From Urechidicola vernalis (GTDB taxonomy: Bacteria; Bacteroidota; Bacteroidia; Flavobacteriales; Flavobacteriaceae): DNA of 64,000 nt. This document shows positions 9,086-16,641 of this stretch, in pieces. The DNA is taken from the NCBI RefSeq assembly GCF_031846385.1, contig NZ_JAVRHV010000002.1, forward strand, positions 248,001 to 312,000, in the 5' to 3' direction. The notes under the pieces were generated by a model. The model saw only the letters and a list, made by a program, of their open reading frames with translations. It did not search any database and was not told where the DNA came from. The first letter of the stretch is position 1; each line of letters opens with the position of its first letter. The translations under genes and the position numbers were made by a program.

Positions 9086-9681
9086 TACTTCTGTCTAGAT
9101 TTTAATTCTTGAACTATATCTTCCAATCGATAACCTTTTGCTTGTAATAACATTAAATAATGGAATAGTAAATCAGCGGATTCGTATAAGAACAACTCAT
9201 CATTACTATCAAGTGCTTCAATTACAGTTTCAACCGCTTCTTCTCCCACTTTCTGCGCAACTTTATTTATTCCTTTTGAAAACAAACTTGCTACATATGA
9301 TTTTTGAACATCTTTATTCGCAACACGTTCTGCAATGGTGTTTTCTAAAGTAGTTAAGAAACCATAATCTTGTGCATTTTCTTGTTTCCAACAGGTATCC
9401 GTTCCTTTATGGCAAGTTGGCCCGTGTGGTTGTACTTGAATTAATAAGGTATCTTCATCGCAGTCGTTTTTTAAACTCACCAATTCCAGAAAGTTACCGC
9501 TTTCTTCTCCTTTTGTCCACAGCCGTTGTTTGCTTCTGCTAAAAAAAGTAACCTTATTTGTTGCAACGGTTTTATCAAACGCTTCTTGGTTCATATACCC
9601 AAGCATCAGCACGTTTTTAGTTCGCGCATCTTGAATTATCGCCGGAACTATGCCTGTTGTCTTATCGAAATTTATGTTCAT
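9085..9681 (-). CDS. hisIE: Bifunctional phosphoribosyl-AMP cyclohydrolase / phosphoribosyl-ATP pyrophosphatase
   Basis: 198 residues. The N-terminal HisI domain (about 1-105) has the zinc/metal blocks SRSKQRLWTKGE, DCDEDTLL and HGPTCHKGTDTCW. The C-terminal HisE domain (about 110-198) has the helical EEAVETVIEA motif and YESADLLFHYL. It performs steps 2 and 3 of histidine synthesis. The start overlaps the hisF stop by one base. Confidence 0.97.
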   Translation of the reverse strand: MNINFDKTTGIVPAIIQDARTKNVLMLGYMNQEAFDKTVATNKVTFFSRSKQRLWTKGEESGNFLELVSLKNDCDEDTLLIQVQPHGPTCHKGTDTCWKQENAQDYGFLTTLENTIAERVANKDVQKSYVASLFSKGINKVAQKVGEEAVETVIEALDSNDELFLYESADLLFHYLMLLQAKGYRLEDIVQELKSRQK

Positions 9682-10436
9682 TATAACCTAACTTTTAAAC
9701 CTTCTTCTGCCAAGGCATTCTTCAAATCTACAATTTCTATTTCTTTAAAGTGAAAAACACTCGCTGCTAATGCAGCATCTGCTTGCCCTTCTTTAAAGGT
9801 ATCAACAAAATGTTGAACAGTACCTGCACCTCCACTTGCAATAATAGGAACATTTACTATTTCACTTAATTTCTTTAGCGCGTCATTTGCAAAACCATCT
9901 TTGGTACCATCATTGTTCATAGATGTAAACAGAATCTCTCCTGCTCCTCTATCTACACCTTCTTTAACCCAATCAAATAAATTCAATTCCGTTTCAACAC
10001 GACCTCCAACTAAAAAGATCTTCCACTCGCCATTTATGTTTTTAGCATCTACAGCCAACACAACACATTGACTCCCGAACTTGTTTGCCAAATCATTTAT
10101 TAGTTGCGGATTCTTAACGGCTGAAGAATTAATAGAGACTTTATCTGCTCCTGCTCGCAACAGCGCATTCACATCATCTACTGATGAAATTCCACCACCC
10201 ACGGTAAACGGAATATTGACTTTACGTGCCACTTTTTCAACCATATCTATCATGGTTTTACGCTTATCTTTGGTTGCTGTAATATCTAAAAAAACCAATT
10301 CGTCGGCTCCTTCTTTAGAATATCTATCGGCCAACTCAACTGGGTCTCCCGCATCGCGAAGTCCTACAAAATTTACACCTTTAACAGTTCTTCCGTCTTT
10401 AATATCTAAACATGGAATAATTCTTTTGGTCACCAT
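9681..10436 (-). CDS. hisF: Imidazole glycerol phosphate synthase, cyclase subunit
   Basis: 251 residues, a TIM barrel. The catalytic aspartates are at D11 (CLDIKDGR) and D130 (AVDAKN), the same numbering as characterised HisF. The phosphate-binding blocks FTVGGGIS and IASGGAGT are present. With HisH it converts PRFAR and glutamine-derived ammonia to imidazole glycerol phosphate and AICAR. It is one base downstream of hisA. Confidence 0.98.
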   Translation of the reverse strand: MVTKRIIPCLDIKDGRTVKGVNFVGLRDAGDPVELADRYSKEGADELVFLDITATKDKRKTMIDMVEKVARKVNIPFTVGGGISSVDDVNALLRAGADKVSINSSAVKNPQLINDLANKFGSQCVVLAVDAKNINGEWKIFLVGGRVETELNLFDWVKEGVDRGAGEILFTSMNNDGTKDGFANDALKKLSEIVNVPIIASGGAGTVQHFVDTFKEGQADAALAASVFHFKEIEIVDLKNALAEEGLKVRL

Positions 10437-10437
10437 T

Positions 10438-11166
10438 CTAACTCTGATTTAAAATAAATTGTTCCAATTGTTTTAACTGAATTCTTCCTTCATAAATTGC
10501 CTTTCCAATAATGGTTCCTTCGCATCCTAACTCGGCTAAAGCAGGTAATTCATCAAAAGTCGAAATACCTCCAGACGCAATTAATTTTATTCCTACAATT
10601 TCCGAAAGCATTCTTTTATACAATTCAAAAGATGGTCCTTGAAGCATTCCGTCTTTAGAAATATCTGTACAAATTACATTTTCAACTCCTTTTTTCTGAT
10701 AATCTTGAACAAACGGAATCAACTCCAAATCTGATTCTTCTAACCAACCACCAACGGCTATTTTTTCATTATTGGCATCTGCCCCTAAAATTATTTTATC
10801 AGAACCATATTTCTCCAACCAACTTTCAAAAATGGTTGGATTTTTAACCGCAATACTGCCACCTGTAATTTGGTTGGCTCCACTTTCAAATGCAATTTTT
10901 AAATCTTCATCAGATTTTAAACCACCCCCAAAATCAATTTTCAAATTTGTTTTAGAAGCAATGCTTTCTAGTACTTTGTAATTTACTATATGACTTGCTT
11001 TTGCGCCGTCTAAATCGACTAAATGCAAATATTCAATTCCATGATCTTCAAATTCTTTAGCAACTTCTAAAGGGTTTTGATTGTACACTTTTTTGGTAGC
11101 ATAATCTCCTTTAGACAATCTTACACATTGTCCTTCAATAATATCTATGGCTGGTATAATTCTCAT
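10438..11166 (-). CDS. hisA: ProFAR isomerase (phosphoribosylformimino-5-aminoimidazole carboxamide ribotide isomerase)
   Basis: 242 residues, a TIM barrel related to HisF. The catalytic aspartates are D8 (AIDIIEG) and D130 (GADANN). FGGGLK and IASGGIS bind the two phosphates. It catalyses the Amadori isomerisation of ProFAR to PRFAR. It overlaps the hisH stop by four bases, consistent with coupled translation. Confidence 0.98.
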   Translation of the reverse strand: MRIIPAIDIIEGQCVRLSKGDYATKKVYNQNPLEVAKEFEDHGIEYLHLVDLDGAKASHIVNYKVLESIASKTNLKIDFGGGLKSDEDLKIAFESGANQITGGSIAVKNPTIFESWLEKYGSDKIILGADANNEKIAVGGWLEESDLELIPFVQDYQKKGVENVICTDISKDGMLQGPSFELYKRMLSEIVGIKLIASGGISTFDELPALAELGCEGTIIGKAIYEGRIQLKQLEQFILNQS

Positions 11167-11744
11167 AATTCAATAAAATTCTTTAGAATTTGTTCTCCTA
11201 TACTACTACTCTTTTCTGGGTGAAACTGACATGCATAAAAATTATCTTTTTGAATTGCACCTGCATATTGCAAACCATAATCTGTTAAGGCAATTGCATT
11301 CTCATTAACTGGTACATAGTAACTATGAACATAGTACACATATTCATCTTCATGAATGCCTTGAAATAAATCCCCTTTCAAATTATTAATTACATTCCAA
11401 CCAATTTGAGGCACCTTTAATTCATCATTAAACTTCAAGACATCCACCGGAAATATTCCCAAACAGTCTGTATTATTCTCTTCTGAAAATTGACACATCA
11501 ACTGCATTCCTAAACAAATACCTAAAACCGGTTGTTTTAAAGATGGAATCAATTTATCTAGACCTTGCCCTCTAATTTCTATCATAGCACTAGAGGCCTC
11601 TCCTACTCCAGGAAAAATCACCTTATCAGCCGATTGTATAACCTCAGCATCATTCGAACAAATTGCCTCATAACCTAATCGCTCTAAGGCAAACTGAACA
11701 GATTTTACATTCCCTGCACCGTAATCTATAATTACAATCTTCAT
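11163..11744 (-). CDS. hisH: Imidazole glycerol phosphate synthase, glutaminase subunit
   Basis: 193 residues from the ATG at 11744. A longer reading to a TTG at 11756 adds only four residues and lacks support, since family members begin MKIVIIDYGAGN. It is a class I glutamine amidotransferase: nucleophile Cys77 in GICLGMQ, and the His175-x-Glu177 pair in QFHPEKS. It supplies ammonia to HisF. Confidence 0.97.
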   Translation of the reverse strand: MKIVIIDYGAGNVKSVQFALERLGYEAICSNDAEVIQSADKVIFPGVGEASSAMIEIRGQGLDKLIPSLKQPVLGICLGMQLMCQFSEENNTDCLGIFPVDVLKFNDELKVPQIGWNVINNLKGDLFQGIHEDEYVYYVHSYYVPVNENAIALTDYGLQYAGAIQKDNFYACQFHPEKSSSIGEQILKNFIEL

Positions 11745-11769
11745 ATTCAATTTCAAATTATTATTTGGG

Positions 11770-11828
11770 AATTACGAATATTTCAGTCATTCTATTTCTC
11801 TCAATTTTGCAATTCATAATTCGTAATT
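11770..11828. repeat. 10-bp inverted repeat in the hisB-hisH gap
   Basis: AATTACGAAT at 11770-11779 and ATTCGTAATT at 11819-11828 form inverted arms 39 bases apart in the only sizeable gap (85 bases) inside the his operon. The loop is AT-rich with no U-tract at the arm end. It may be a weak RNA structure or a relic of an interspersed repeat. No function is assigned. Confidence 0.4.
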
Positions 11829-11829
11829 A

Positions 11830-12969
11830 TTATAACATTCCTTTTGTTGATGGTAAAATCATTTTATCTACATCTCTTTTTACCGCCACTTTTATTGCTT
11901 TTGCAAAGGCCTTAAAAATAGCCTCAATTTTGTGATGCTCGTTTTGACCTTCGGCTTTTATATTTAAATTTGCCCTAGCGCCATCTGTAAATGATTTAAA
12001 GAAATGTAAAAACATTTCTGTTGGCATTTTACCAACCATTTCTCTTTTAAAATCTGCTTCCCATACCAACCAATTTCTACCTCCAAAATCGATAGCCACT
12101 TGTGCTAAACAATCATCCATTGGCAGACAAAAACCGTAACGCTCAATACCTAATTTATTTCCCAATGCATTTGCAAAAACTTCGCCTAAAGCAATAGCCG
12201 TATCTTCTATGGTGTGGTGTTCATCAACCTCTAAATCTCCATCTACCTTAATTGTTAAATCCATAGCACCATGACGCGCTATTTGATCTAACATATGATC
12301 AAAAAAGGCTATACCAGTACTAATTTCACTCTTACCAGTTCCATCAAGATTTAATTTGATATAGATATCGGTTTCATTTGTCTTTCTAGAAATTTCGGCA
12401 ACGCGATCTTCTAATTTTAAAAACTGGTATATCGCCTCCCAATCATTGCTCTCTAAAGCAATAAAAGCGTCTAACTCTTCACGCTTTACAGTTATTTCAT
12501 CGGTTCCAAAGTTTGTCTCGTCATTGATGAAAATTCCTTTAGCACCCAGGTTCTTGGCCAATTCTATATCTGTTAATCGGTCTCCAATTACAAACGAATT
12601 TTCCATATCATATTCTTCCGTAAAATATTGCGTCAATAAACCCGTATTTGGTTTGCGAGTAGGCTGATTGTCTTTGGCAAAAGTTTTATCAATAATCACT
12701 TCATCAAAAACGACTCCTTCTCCCTCATAAGTTTTCATGATAAAATTATGGATAGGCCAAAAAGTATCTTCAGGGTATACCTCTGTACCTAAACCATCTT
12801 GATTGGTAACCATGACCAATTCAAAGTCAAGATCTTTTGCAATCTTAGGCAAGTAGGCCAAAGCCTTTGGGTAAAATTCTAATTTTTCAAATGAATCTGT
12901 TTGTTCATCTGCAGGCTCCTTAATCATGGTGCCATCTCTATCTATAAAAAGTACTTTACGTTTAGTCAT
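11830..12969 (-). CDS. hisB: Bifunctional histidinol-phosphatase / imidazoleglycerol-phosphate dehydratase
   Basis: 379 residues. The N-terminal HAD phosphatase domain (about 1-165) begins with FIDRDGTM, the catalytic Asp pair being D10 and D12. The C-terminal dehydratase domain (about 185-379) has the manganese blocks FFDHMLDQIARHG, DEHHTIEDTA and NEHHKIEAIFKAFAKA. It carries out two non-consecutive histidine steps. It overlaps the hisC end by eight bases. Confidence 0.98.
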   Translation of the reverse strand: MTKRKVLFIDRDGTMIKEPADEQTDSFEKLEFYPKALAYLPKIAKDLDFELVMVTNQDGLGTEVYPEDTFWPIHNFIMKTYEGEGVVFDEVIIDKTFAKDNQPTRKPNTGLLTQYFTEEYDMENSFVIGDRLTDIELAKNLGAKGIFINDETNFGTDEITVKREELDAFIALESNDWEAIYQFLKLEDRVAEISRKTNETDIYIKLNLDGTGKSEISTGIAFFDHMLDQIARHGAMDLTIKVDGDLEVDEHHTIEDTAIALGEVFANALGNKLGIERYGFCLPMDDCLAQVAIDFGGRNWLVWEADFKREMVGKMPTEMFLHFFKSFTDGARANLNIKAEGQNEHHKIEAIFKAFAKAIKVAVKRDVDKMILPSTKGML

Positions 12970-14017
12970 TATCCAATTCTTTAAGTGCTTCTATTAATTT
13001 ATTATTTTCCGTTCTCGTACCAATTGTCAAACGCAAGGTGTTTTCACACAACGGTTGCGTGGTTCTATTTCTAATTACAATTCCTTTTGCAATCAATTCA
13101 TTATAACGTTCATTCGCATTATCAACTTTTACCAGCAGAAAATTAGCATCTGAGGTAAATATTTTAGTAATAAATGAAATAGCTTCTAATTGCTTTTCTA
13201 ACCGAATGCGCTCCGCCAATATTGATCGAATTTCTGTTTGAACTTCATCAAACTTCATCAATCGCTCCTTTGCTTTCTGTTGCGTTAATTCGTTTACATT
13301 ATATGGTGGCTTGATACGATTTAAAATTTCAATTATTTCTGGTGAGGCATAACAAATTCCAAGTCTAATTCCCGCCATTCCATATGCTTTTGATAAGGTT
13401 TGGGTAACGATTAAATTTGGAAAATCATTCAATCTTTTAGACCAACTTTCATCAGATGAAAAATCAATATAAGCCTCATCAACAACTACTATTCCGTTAA
13501 AAGACTTTATAATCCGTTCAATTTTTACAGATGAAAATGAATTTCCTGACGGGTTATTTGGCGAACATAGAAACAACAACTTAGAATTATCATCAACAAT
13601 ATCTAATGTTTCTTGTACTCTAATATCAAATTTATCAGAAAGTAAAACTTCTTTAGTAGTCACATCATTCAAACCAGCCAATACGCCATACATGCCATAG
13701 GTTGGAGGTAGCAAAACAACATTGTCTTGCTTAGGCTCGCAAAAGGCCCTGAAAATTAAATCTAACACTTCATCGCTTCCATTTCCTAACAAGATTTGAT
13801 TTGTAGGAACATCTTTAATTTTTGATAGCAACTGCTTTACAGATTGCTGTTTAGGATCGGGGTATCTGTTTACACCATTTTGAAACGGATTCTCATTGGC
13901 ATCTAAAAAAACCATGTTAGCAGTAGCCTCTTCAAACTCATCACGTGCTGAAGAATAAGCCTTTAATTTAGCAACGTTTGACCGAACAATTTTATTTAAA
14001 TCAAATTCCACCTTCAT
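12962..14017 (-). CDS. hisC: Histidinol-phosphate aminotransferase
   Basis: 351 residues, a fold-type I PLP enzyme. The Schiff-base lysine is K210 in TLSKAYGMAGIRLG. NENPF (41-45), SPNNPSG (152-158) and VVDEAYIDF (178-186) are the other conserved blocks. It transfers an amino group from glutamate to imidazole acetol phosphate. The start lies 17 bases inside the hisD reading frame. Confidence 0.97.
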   Translation of the reverse strand: MKVEFDLNKIVRSNVAKLKAYSSARDEFEEATANMVFLDANENPFQNGVNRYPDPKQQSVKQLLSKIKDVPTNQILLGNGSDEVLDLIFRAFCEPKQDNVVLLPPTYGMYGVLAGLNDVTTKEVLLSDKFDIRVQETLDIVDDNSKLLFLCSPNNPSGNSFSSVKIERIIKSFNGIVVVDEAYIDFSSDESWSKRLNDFPNLIVTQTLSKAYGMAGIRLGICYASPEIIEILNRIKPPYNVNELTQQKAKERLMKFDEVQTEIRSILAERIRLEKQLEAISFITKIFTSDANFLLVKVDNANERYNELIAKGIVIRNRTTQPLCENTLRLTIGTRTENNKLIEALKELDND

Positions 14018-15302
14018 CTTCTTTTAATTCATTCAACCTTAACGTTACTGCGGTTTTATGTGCTTGCAACCCTTCTGCGTCCGCCATCAATTCAATAGCG
14101 TTCCCAATATTCTTAATCCCTTTTTTCGATATTCTTTGAAAGGTGATTTTCTTTACAAAAGCATCTAAATTTACACCGCTATACGATTTTGAAAAACCAT
14201 CAGTTGGCAATGTATGGTTTGTACCACTCGCATAATCTCCTGCACTTTCTGGTGTGTAATTCCCAATGAACACAGAACCTGCATTTACAATATTATTTAA
14301 ATAAAAATCTTCATTGTCAACTGCCAAAATAAAGTGCTCAGGTCCATATTCGTTAATCAAATCAATAATATCTTCCTTATCTCTTAACAAGATTGACTTA
14401 GAATTTTCAATGGCCTTTTCTGCAATTTCTTTTCTAGGTAAAACCAACAATTGCTTCACAACTTCTTCTGAAACTTCTTGTAAAAACGACTCAGAATTAG
14501 ACACACATATCACTTGGCTATCTGCTCCGTGTTCTGCTTGAGACAACAAATCGGAAGCCACAAAAGTAGCATTGGCAGTCTCATCTGCAAGCACCAATAA
14601 TTCAGATGGACCAGCAGGCATATCTATCGCTATTCCTTTTGAAAGTGCCACTTGTTTAGCCGCAGTTACAAACTGATTTCCAGGGCCAAATATTTTATAT
14701 ACATTCGGCACAGATTCGGTTCCAAAGGTCATTGCTCCAATTGCCTGAATTCCTCCAACTTTAAATATCTTGGTAACTCCACAAAGTTTAGCAGCATACA
14801 AAATTGCTGGATGTAATTTCCCTTCTTTGTTTGGTGGTGAGCACAACACAACTTCTTGACACCCGCCTAATTTAGCAGGAACTGCCAACATCAAAACGGT
14901 AGAAAATAATGGAGCAGACCCGCCCGGAATATAAATTCCTACTTTTTCTATTCCTCTAGATTCTTGCCAGCATTCTACTCCTGGTGCTGTTTCAATGAGT
15001 TTCTTTTCTATTTTTTGAGAAGAATGAAATGTTTCAATATTTTTTTTAGCCAATTGAATGGCATCTTTTAATTCATCAGAAACTAAGGCGACACCTTCAG
15101 ATATTTCAGACTCAGAAACAGATATATTGGTTAACGAGACTTTATCAAACTTCTCAGTATATTCGATAACCGCTTTATCTCCTTCAGATTTCACAGCATC
15201 AAATACCCCTTGAACTAAGGCATCTAAATCCAATTTATCTAAAGTTGGTCTTTTCAATATTTCAGACCATGATTCTCTTAATGGATTTGCAATTAGTTTC
15301 AT
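14001..15302 (-). CDS. hisD: Histidinol dehydrogenase
   Basis: 433 residues from the ATG at 15302, chosen over a TTG at 15332 that would run 28 bases into hisG and adds ten unmatched residues. The chosen start leaves two bases after the hisG stop, and its MKLIANPLRESW N-terminus is typical. Conserved blocks are GPGNQFVTAAKQ, AGPSELLVLAD and LSQAEHG with zinc-site residues, and GTNHTLPT. It oxidises histidinol to histidine with two NAD and zinc. Confidence 0.97.
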   Translation of the reverse strand: MKLIANPLRESWSEILKRPTLDKLDLDALVQGVFDAVKSEGDKAVIEYTEKFDKVSLTNISVSESEISEGVALVSDELKDAIQLAKKNIETFHSSQKIEKKLIETAPGVECWQESRGIEKVGIYIPGGSAPLFSTVLMLAVPAKLGGCQEVVLCSPPNKEGKLHPAILYAAKLCGVTKIFKVGGIQAIGAMTFGTESVPNVYKIFGPGNQFVTAAKQVALSKGIAIDMPAGPSELLVLADETANATFVASDLLSQAEHGADSQVICVSNSESFLQEVSEEVVKQLLVLPRKEIAEKAIENSKSILLRDKEDIIDLINEYGPEHFILAVDNEDFYLNNIVNAGSVFIGNYTPESAGDYASGTNHTLPTDGFSKSYSGVNLDAFVKKITFQRISKKGIKNIGNAIELMADAEGLQAHKTAVTLRLNELKEDEGGI

Positions 15303-15304
15303 AA

Positions 15305-16162
15305 TTACAAGACCATTTTTTCGATTGGACACACTAAAATTCCTTCAGCCCCTTTCAATTTCAACTCATCAATTACTTCCCAAAAACGGTCTTTCGCAAT
15401 TACCGTGTGTACAGAACTCCATCCTTTTTCTGCTAAGGGTAAAACAGTCGGACTTTTCATTCCGGGTAAGGTTTTTATAATTTCATCCACTTTATCATTT
15501 GGAACATTCATTAAAACATACTTAGATTCTCTTCCTTTTAGAACAGATTGAATTCTAAATTGTAGTTTATCTAAAATTGTTTGCTTCTCTGACGACAATG
15601 ATGGGGAAGATGTTAAAACAGCTTCAGATTTCAACATCACCTCTACTTCTTTTAAGTTGTTTTTAAATAATGTACTACCACTAGAAACAATATCAACAAT
15701 GGCGTTTGCCAATCCTATATTAGGAGCAATCTCAACCGATCCATTAATAACATGTATATCTGCAGTTTCACCTTTACTTTCAAAATACTTTTGCACCGTG
15801 TTCGGGTAAGAAGTGGCTATTTTCTTTCCTCTTAAGTCTGAAATACCATTGTATGATACTTCTTTAGGAACGGCAATAGAAACCTTGCATTTAGAAAAAC
15901 CAAGTTTCTCAATTATCGGTAAATCCGAACCTTTTTCAATCAATGTGTTTTCTCCAACGATGGCAATATCAACGACTCCATCCCTCAAATACTGAGGAAT
16001 ATCTCCATTTCTCAAATACAGCACTTCTAGAGGAAAATTTCTTGCATCTGCCTTTAATTGATCTTTTCCATTCTCAATAGAAATTCCACAATTCTTCAAC
16101 AATTGCATTGAATCTGTATTGAGTCTTCCTGATTTCTGAACCGCGATTTTTAATTTATTCAT
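15305..16162 (-). CDS. hisG: ATP phosphoribosyltransferase, long form
   Basis: 285 residues, which is the long HisG form with a C-terminal regulatory domain (about 215-285) that binds histidine; no HisZ partner is needed. KIAVQKSGRLN at the N-terminus, DIAIVGENTL and the PRPP-binding region DIVSSGSTL are recognisable. It catalyses the first committed step and is the first gene of the operon. A leader peptide and terminator lie just upstream, so it is likely controlled both by feedback and by attenuation. Confidence 0.97.
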   Translation of the reverse strand: MNKLKIAVQKSGRLNTDSMQLLKNCGISIENGKDQLKADARNFPLEVLYLRNGDIPQYLRDGVVDIAIVGENTLIEKGSDLPIIEKLGFSKCKVSIAVPKEVSYNGISDLRGKKIATSYPNTVQKYFESKGETADIHVINGSVEIAPNIGLANAIVDIVSSGSTLFKNNLKEVEVMLKSEAVLTSSPSLSSEKQTILDKLQFRIQSVLKGRESKYVLMNVPNDKVDEIIKTLPGMKSPTVLPLAEKGWSSVHTVIAKDRFWEVIDELKLKGAEGILVCPIEKMVL

Positions 16163-16203
16163 TTTCTTTTTAATTATGACCGAACCATTAAACAGATTGA
16201 AAT

Positions 16204-16236
16204 AAAAAACCCGCCTGAATGATTCAGACGGGTTTT
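16204..16236 (-). terminator. Attenuator terminator upstream of hisG
   Basis: On the minus strand a stem forms from 16236-16220 and 16222-16206 (CCCG and CTGAAT pairing with ATTCAG and CGGG, one mismatch), extended by A-U pairs and followed by a six-U run. It lies between the His leader ORF and hisG. The 5' arm can instead pair with the end of the leader ORF. Confidence 0.85.
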
Positions 16237-16268
16237 GATATTTTTTTAGATTTTAATCCACAACATCA

Positions 16269-16325
16269 CTAACTCACCTGAATAGTAAGGATAAAATGAT
16301 GATGATGTCTGCGATTAAAATTCAT
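16269..16325 (-). CDS. hisL: Histidine operon leader peptide
   Basis: An 18-codon ORF, MNFNRRHHHHFILTIQVS, starts at the ATG at 16325 and has four consecutive His codons (CAT x4, 16307-16296). It starts about 15 bases after the predicted start site and ends 33 bases before the terminator stem. The codons ATT CAG GTG (16283-16275) can pair with the terminator 5' arm (16230-16222): six Watson-Crick pairs plus two G-U and one G-C. A ribosome stalled at the His codons would leave that pairing free and prevent termination; a ribosome reaching the stop would mask it. This is the classical attenuation logic of enterobacterial his, here read from sequence. Confidence 0.85.
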   Translation of the reverse strand: MNFNRRHHHHFILTIQVS

Positions 16326-16345
16326 TCTTATTAATTTTTACGTTG

Positions 16346-16376
16346 CAAATATAAAACCTATTTTATTACCTCCAAA
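16346..16376 (-). promoter_or_regulatory. Histidine operon promoter
   Basis: On the minus strand TTTG (16376-16373), a 19-base spacer and TATATTTG (16353-16346) match the Bacteroidota consensus TTTG-N19-TAnnTTTG exactly. Transcription would start near 16340, about 15 bases before the leader ATG. Confidence 0.8.
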
Positions 16377-16407
16377 CATAAATATGATTATTTTATTGAT
16401 TTTTATG

Positions 16408-16432
16408 TATTGTTAAATTATCCTTAACAATA
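16408..16432. promoter_or_regulatory. Palindrome between the his and arg promoters, possible operator
   Basis: TATTGTTAA and TTAACAATA form 9-bp arms around a 7-base spacer. It has no U-tract and lies between the two divergent promoters, so an operator is more likely than a terminator. No binding protein can be named. Confidence 0.45.
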
Positions 16433-16476
16433 TGTAATTTTTATTGAAAATAGTTTTACATATTAAAATATAGTTG

Positions 16477-16484
16477 TAGGTTTG
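16477..16484 (+). promoter_or_regulatory. Likely -7 element of the arginine/proline operon
   Basis: TAGGTTTG fits TAnnTTTG. The expected -33 position has TTTT (16454-16457) with a 19-base spacer instead of TTTG. The start site would fall at about 16488-16490, next to the GTG of the Arg-rich ORF, which may make that ORF leaderless or mean the true promoter is further upstream. Confidence 0.5.
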
Positions 16485-16488
16485 CCAC

Positions 16489-16548
16489 GTGGAAGTAGAA
16501 AACACACATACACGTACATTTTTCCCTCGCTTACGTCGCCGCCCGTAA
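16489..16548 (+). CDS. Arg-rich leader ORF of the arginine operon
   Basis: A short frame after the in-frame stop at 16477 runs from GTG at 16489 to TAA at 16546 and reads MEVENTHTRTFFPRLRRRP, with five Arg among 19 residues and three in a row near the end. All five Arg codons are CGT or CGC, although AGA is the usual Arg codon in the neighbouring genes. It lies just before the arginine operon, which suggests a sensor of Arg-tRNA charging. There is no ATG in frame, and the GTG coincides with the predicted transcript start, so the exact start is uncertain. CTTACG (16530-16535) can pair with CGTAAG (16544-16549). Confidence 0.55.
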   Translation: MEVENTHTRTFFPRLRRRP

Positions 16549-16565
16549 GGGTTATTCTATTTCAT

Positions 16566-16587
16566 GGAATTAGGTGAGTCCAATTCC
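16566..16587 (+). promoter_or_regulatory. Hairpin between Arg-rich leader and the arginine operon
   Basis: GGAATT (16566-16571), bulged A, GG, loop TGAGT, then CCAATTCC (16580-16587) form a stable stem 18 bases after the leader stop. No U-run follows directly, so it is not a clear intrinsic terminator. It may be one partner of an alternative fold that controls elongation or translation. Confidence 0.45.
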
Positions 16588-16641
16588 GCTTTCAAGACAA
16601 AGACACATTTCAAATTTTTTATAATTTAATCATAATTTACA

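Larger units (their letters stand above)
16163..16641. other. Divergent his/arg control region without long genes
   Basis: This 479-base gap separates hisG (minus) from the arginine operon (plus). Reading from the his side it holds an intrinsic terminator, an 18-codon His leader, the his promoter, a palindrome, the arg-side promoter element, an Arg-rich short ORF and a hairpin, each listed separately. Bases 16588-16641 before the GNAT gene are AT-rich and show no further element. Confidence 0.85.

Noticed and set aside
10081..10452. 123-residue open frame opposite hisF
   Set aside because: It lies wholly antisense to a clear hisF, has no domain and is the kind of frame expected by chance opposite a real gene.
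16296..16307. GAT repeat read as a microsatellite
   Set aside because: On the minus strand it is the four His codons of the leader peptide, which explains it.
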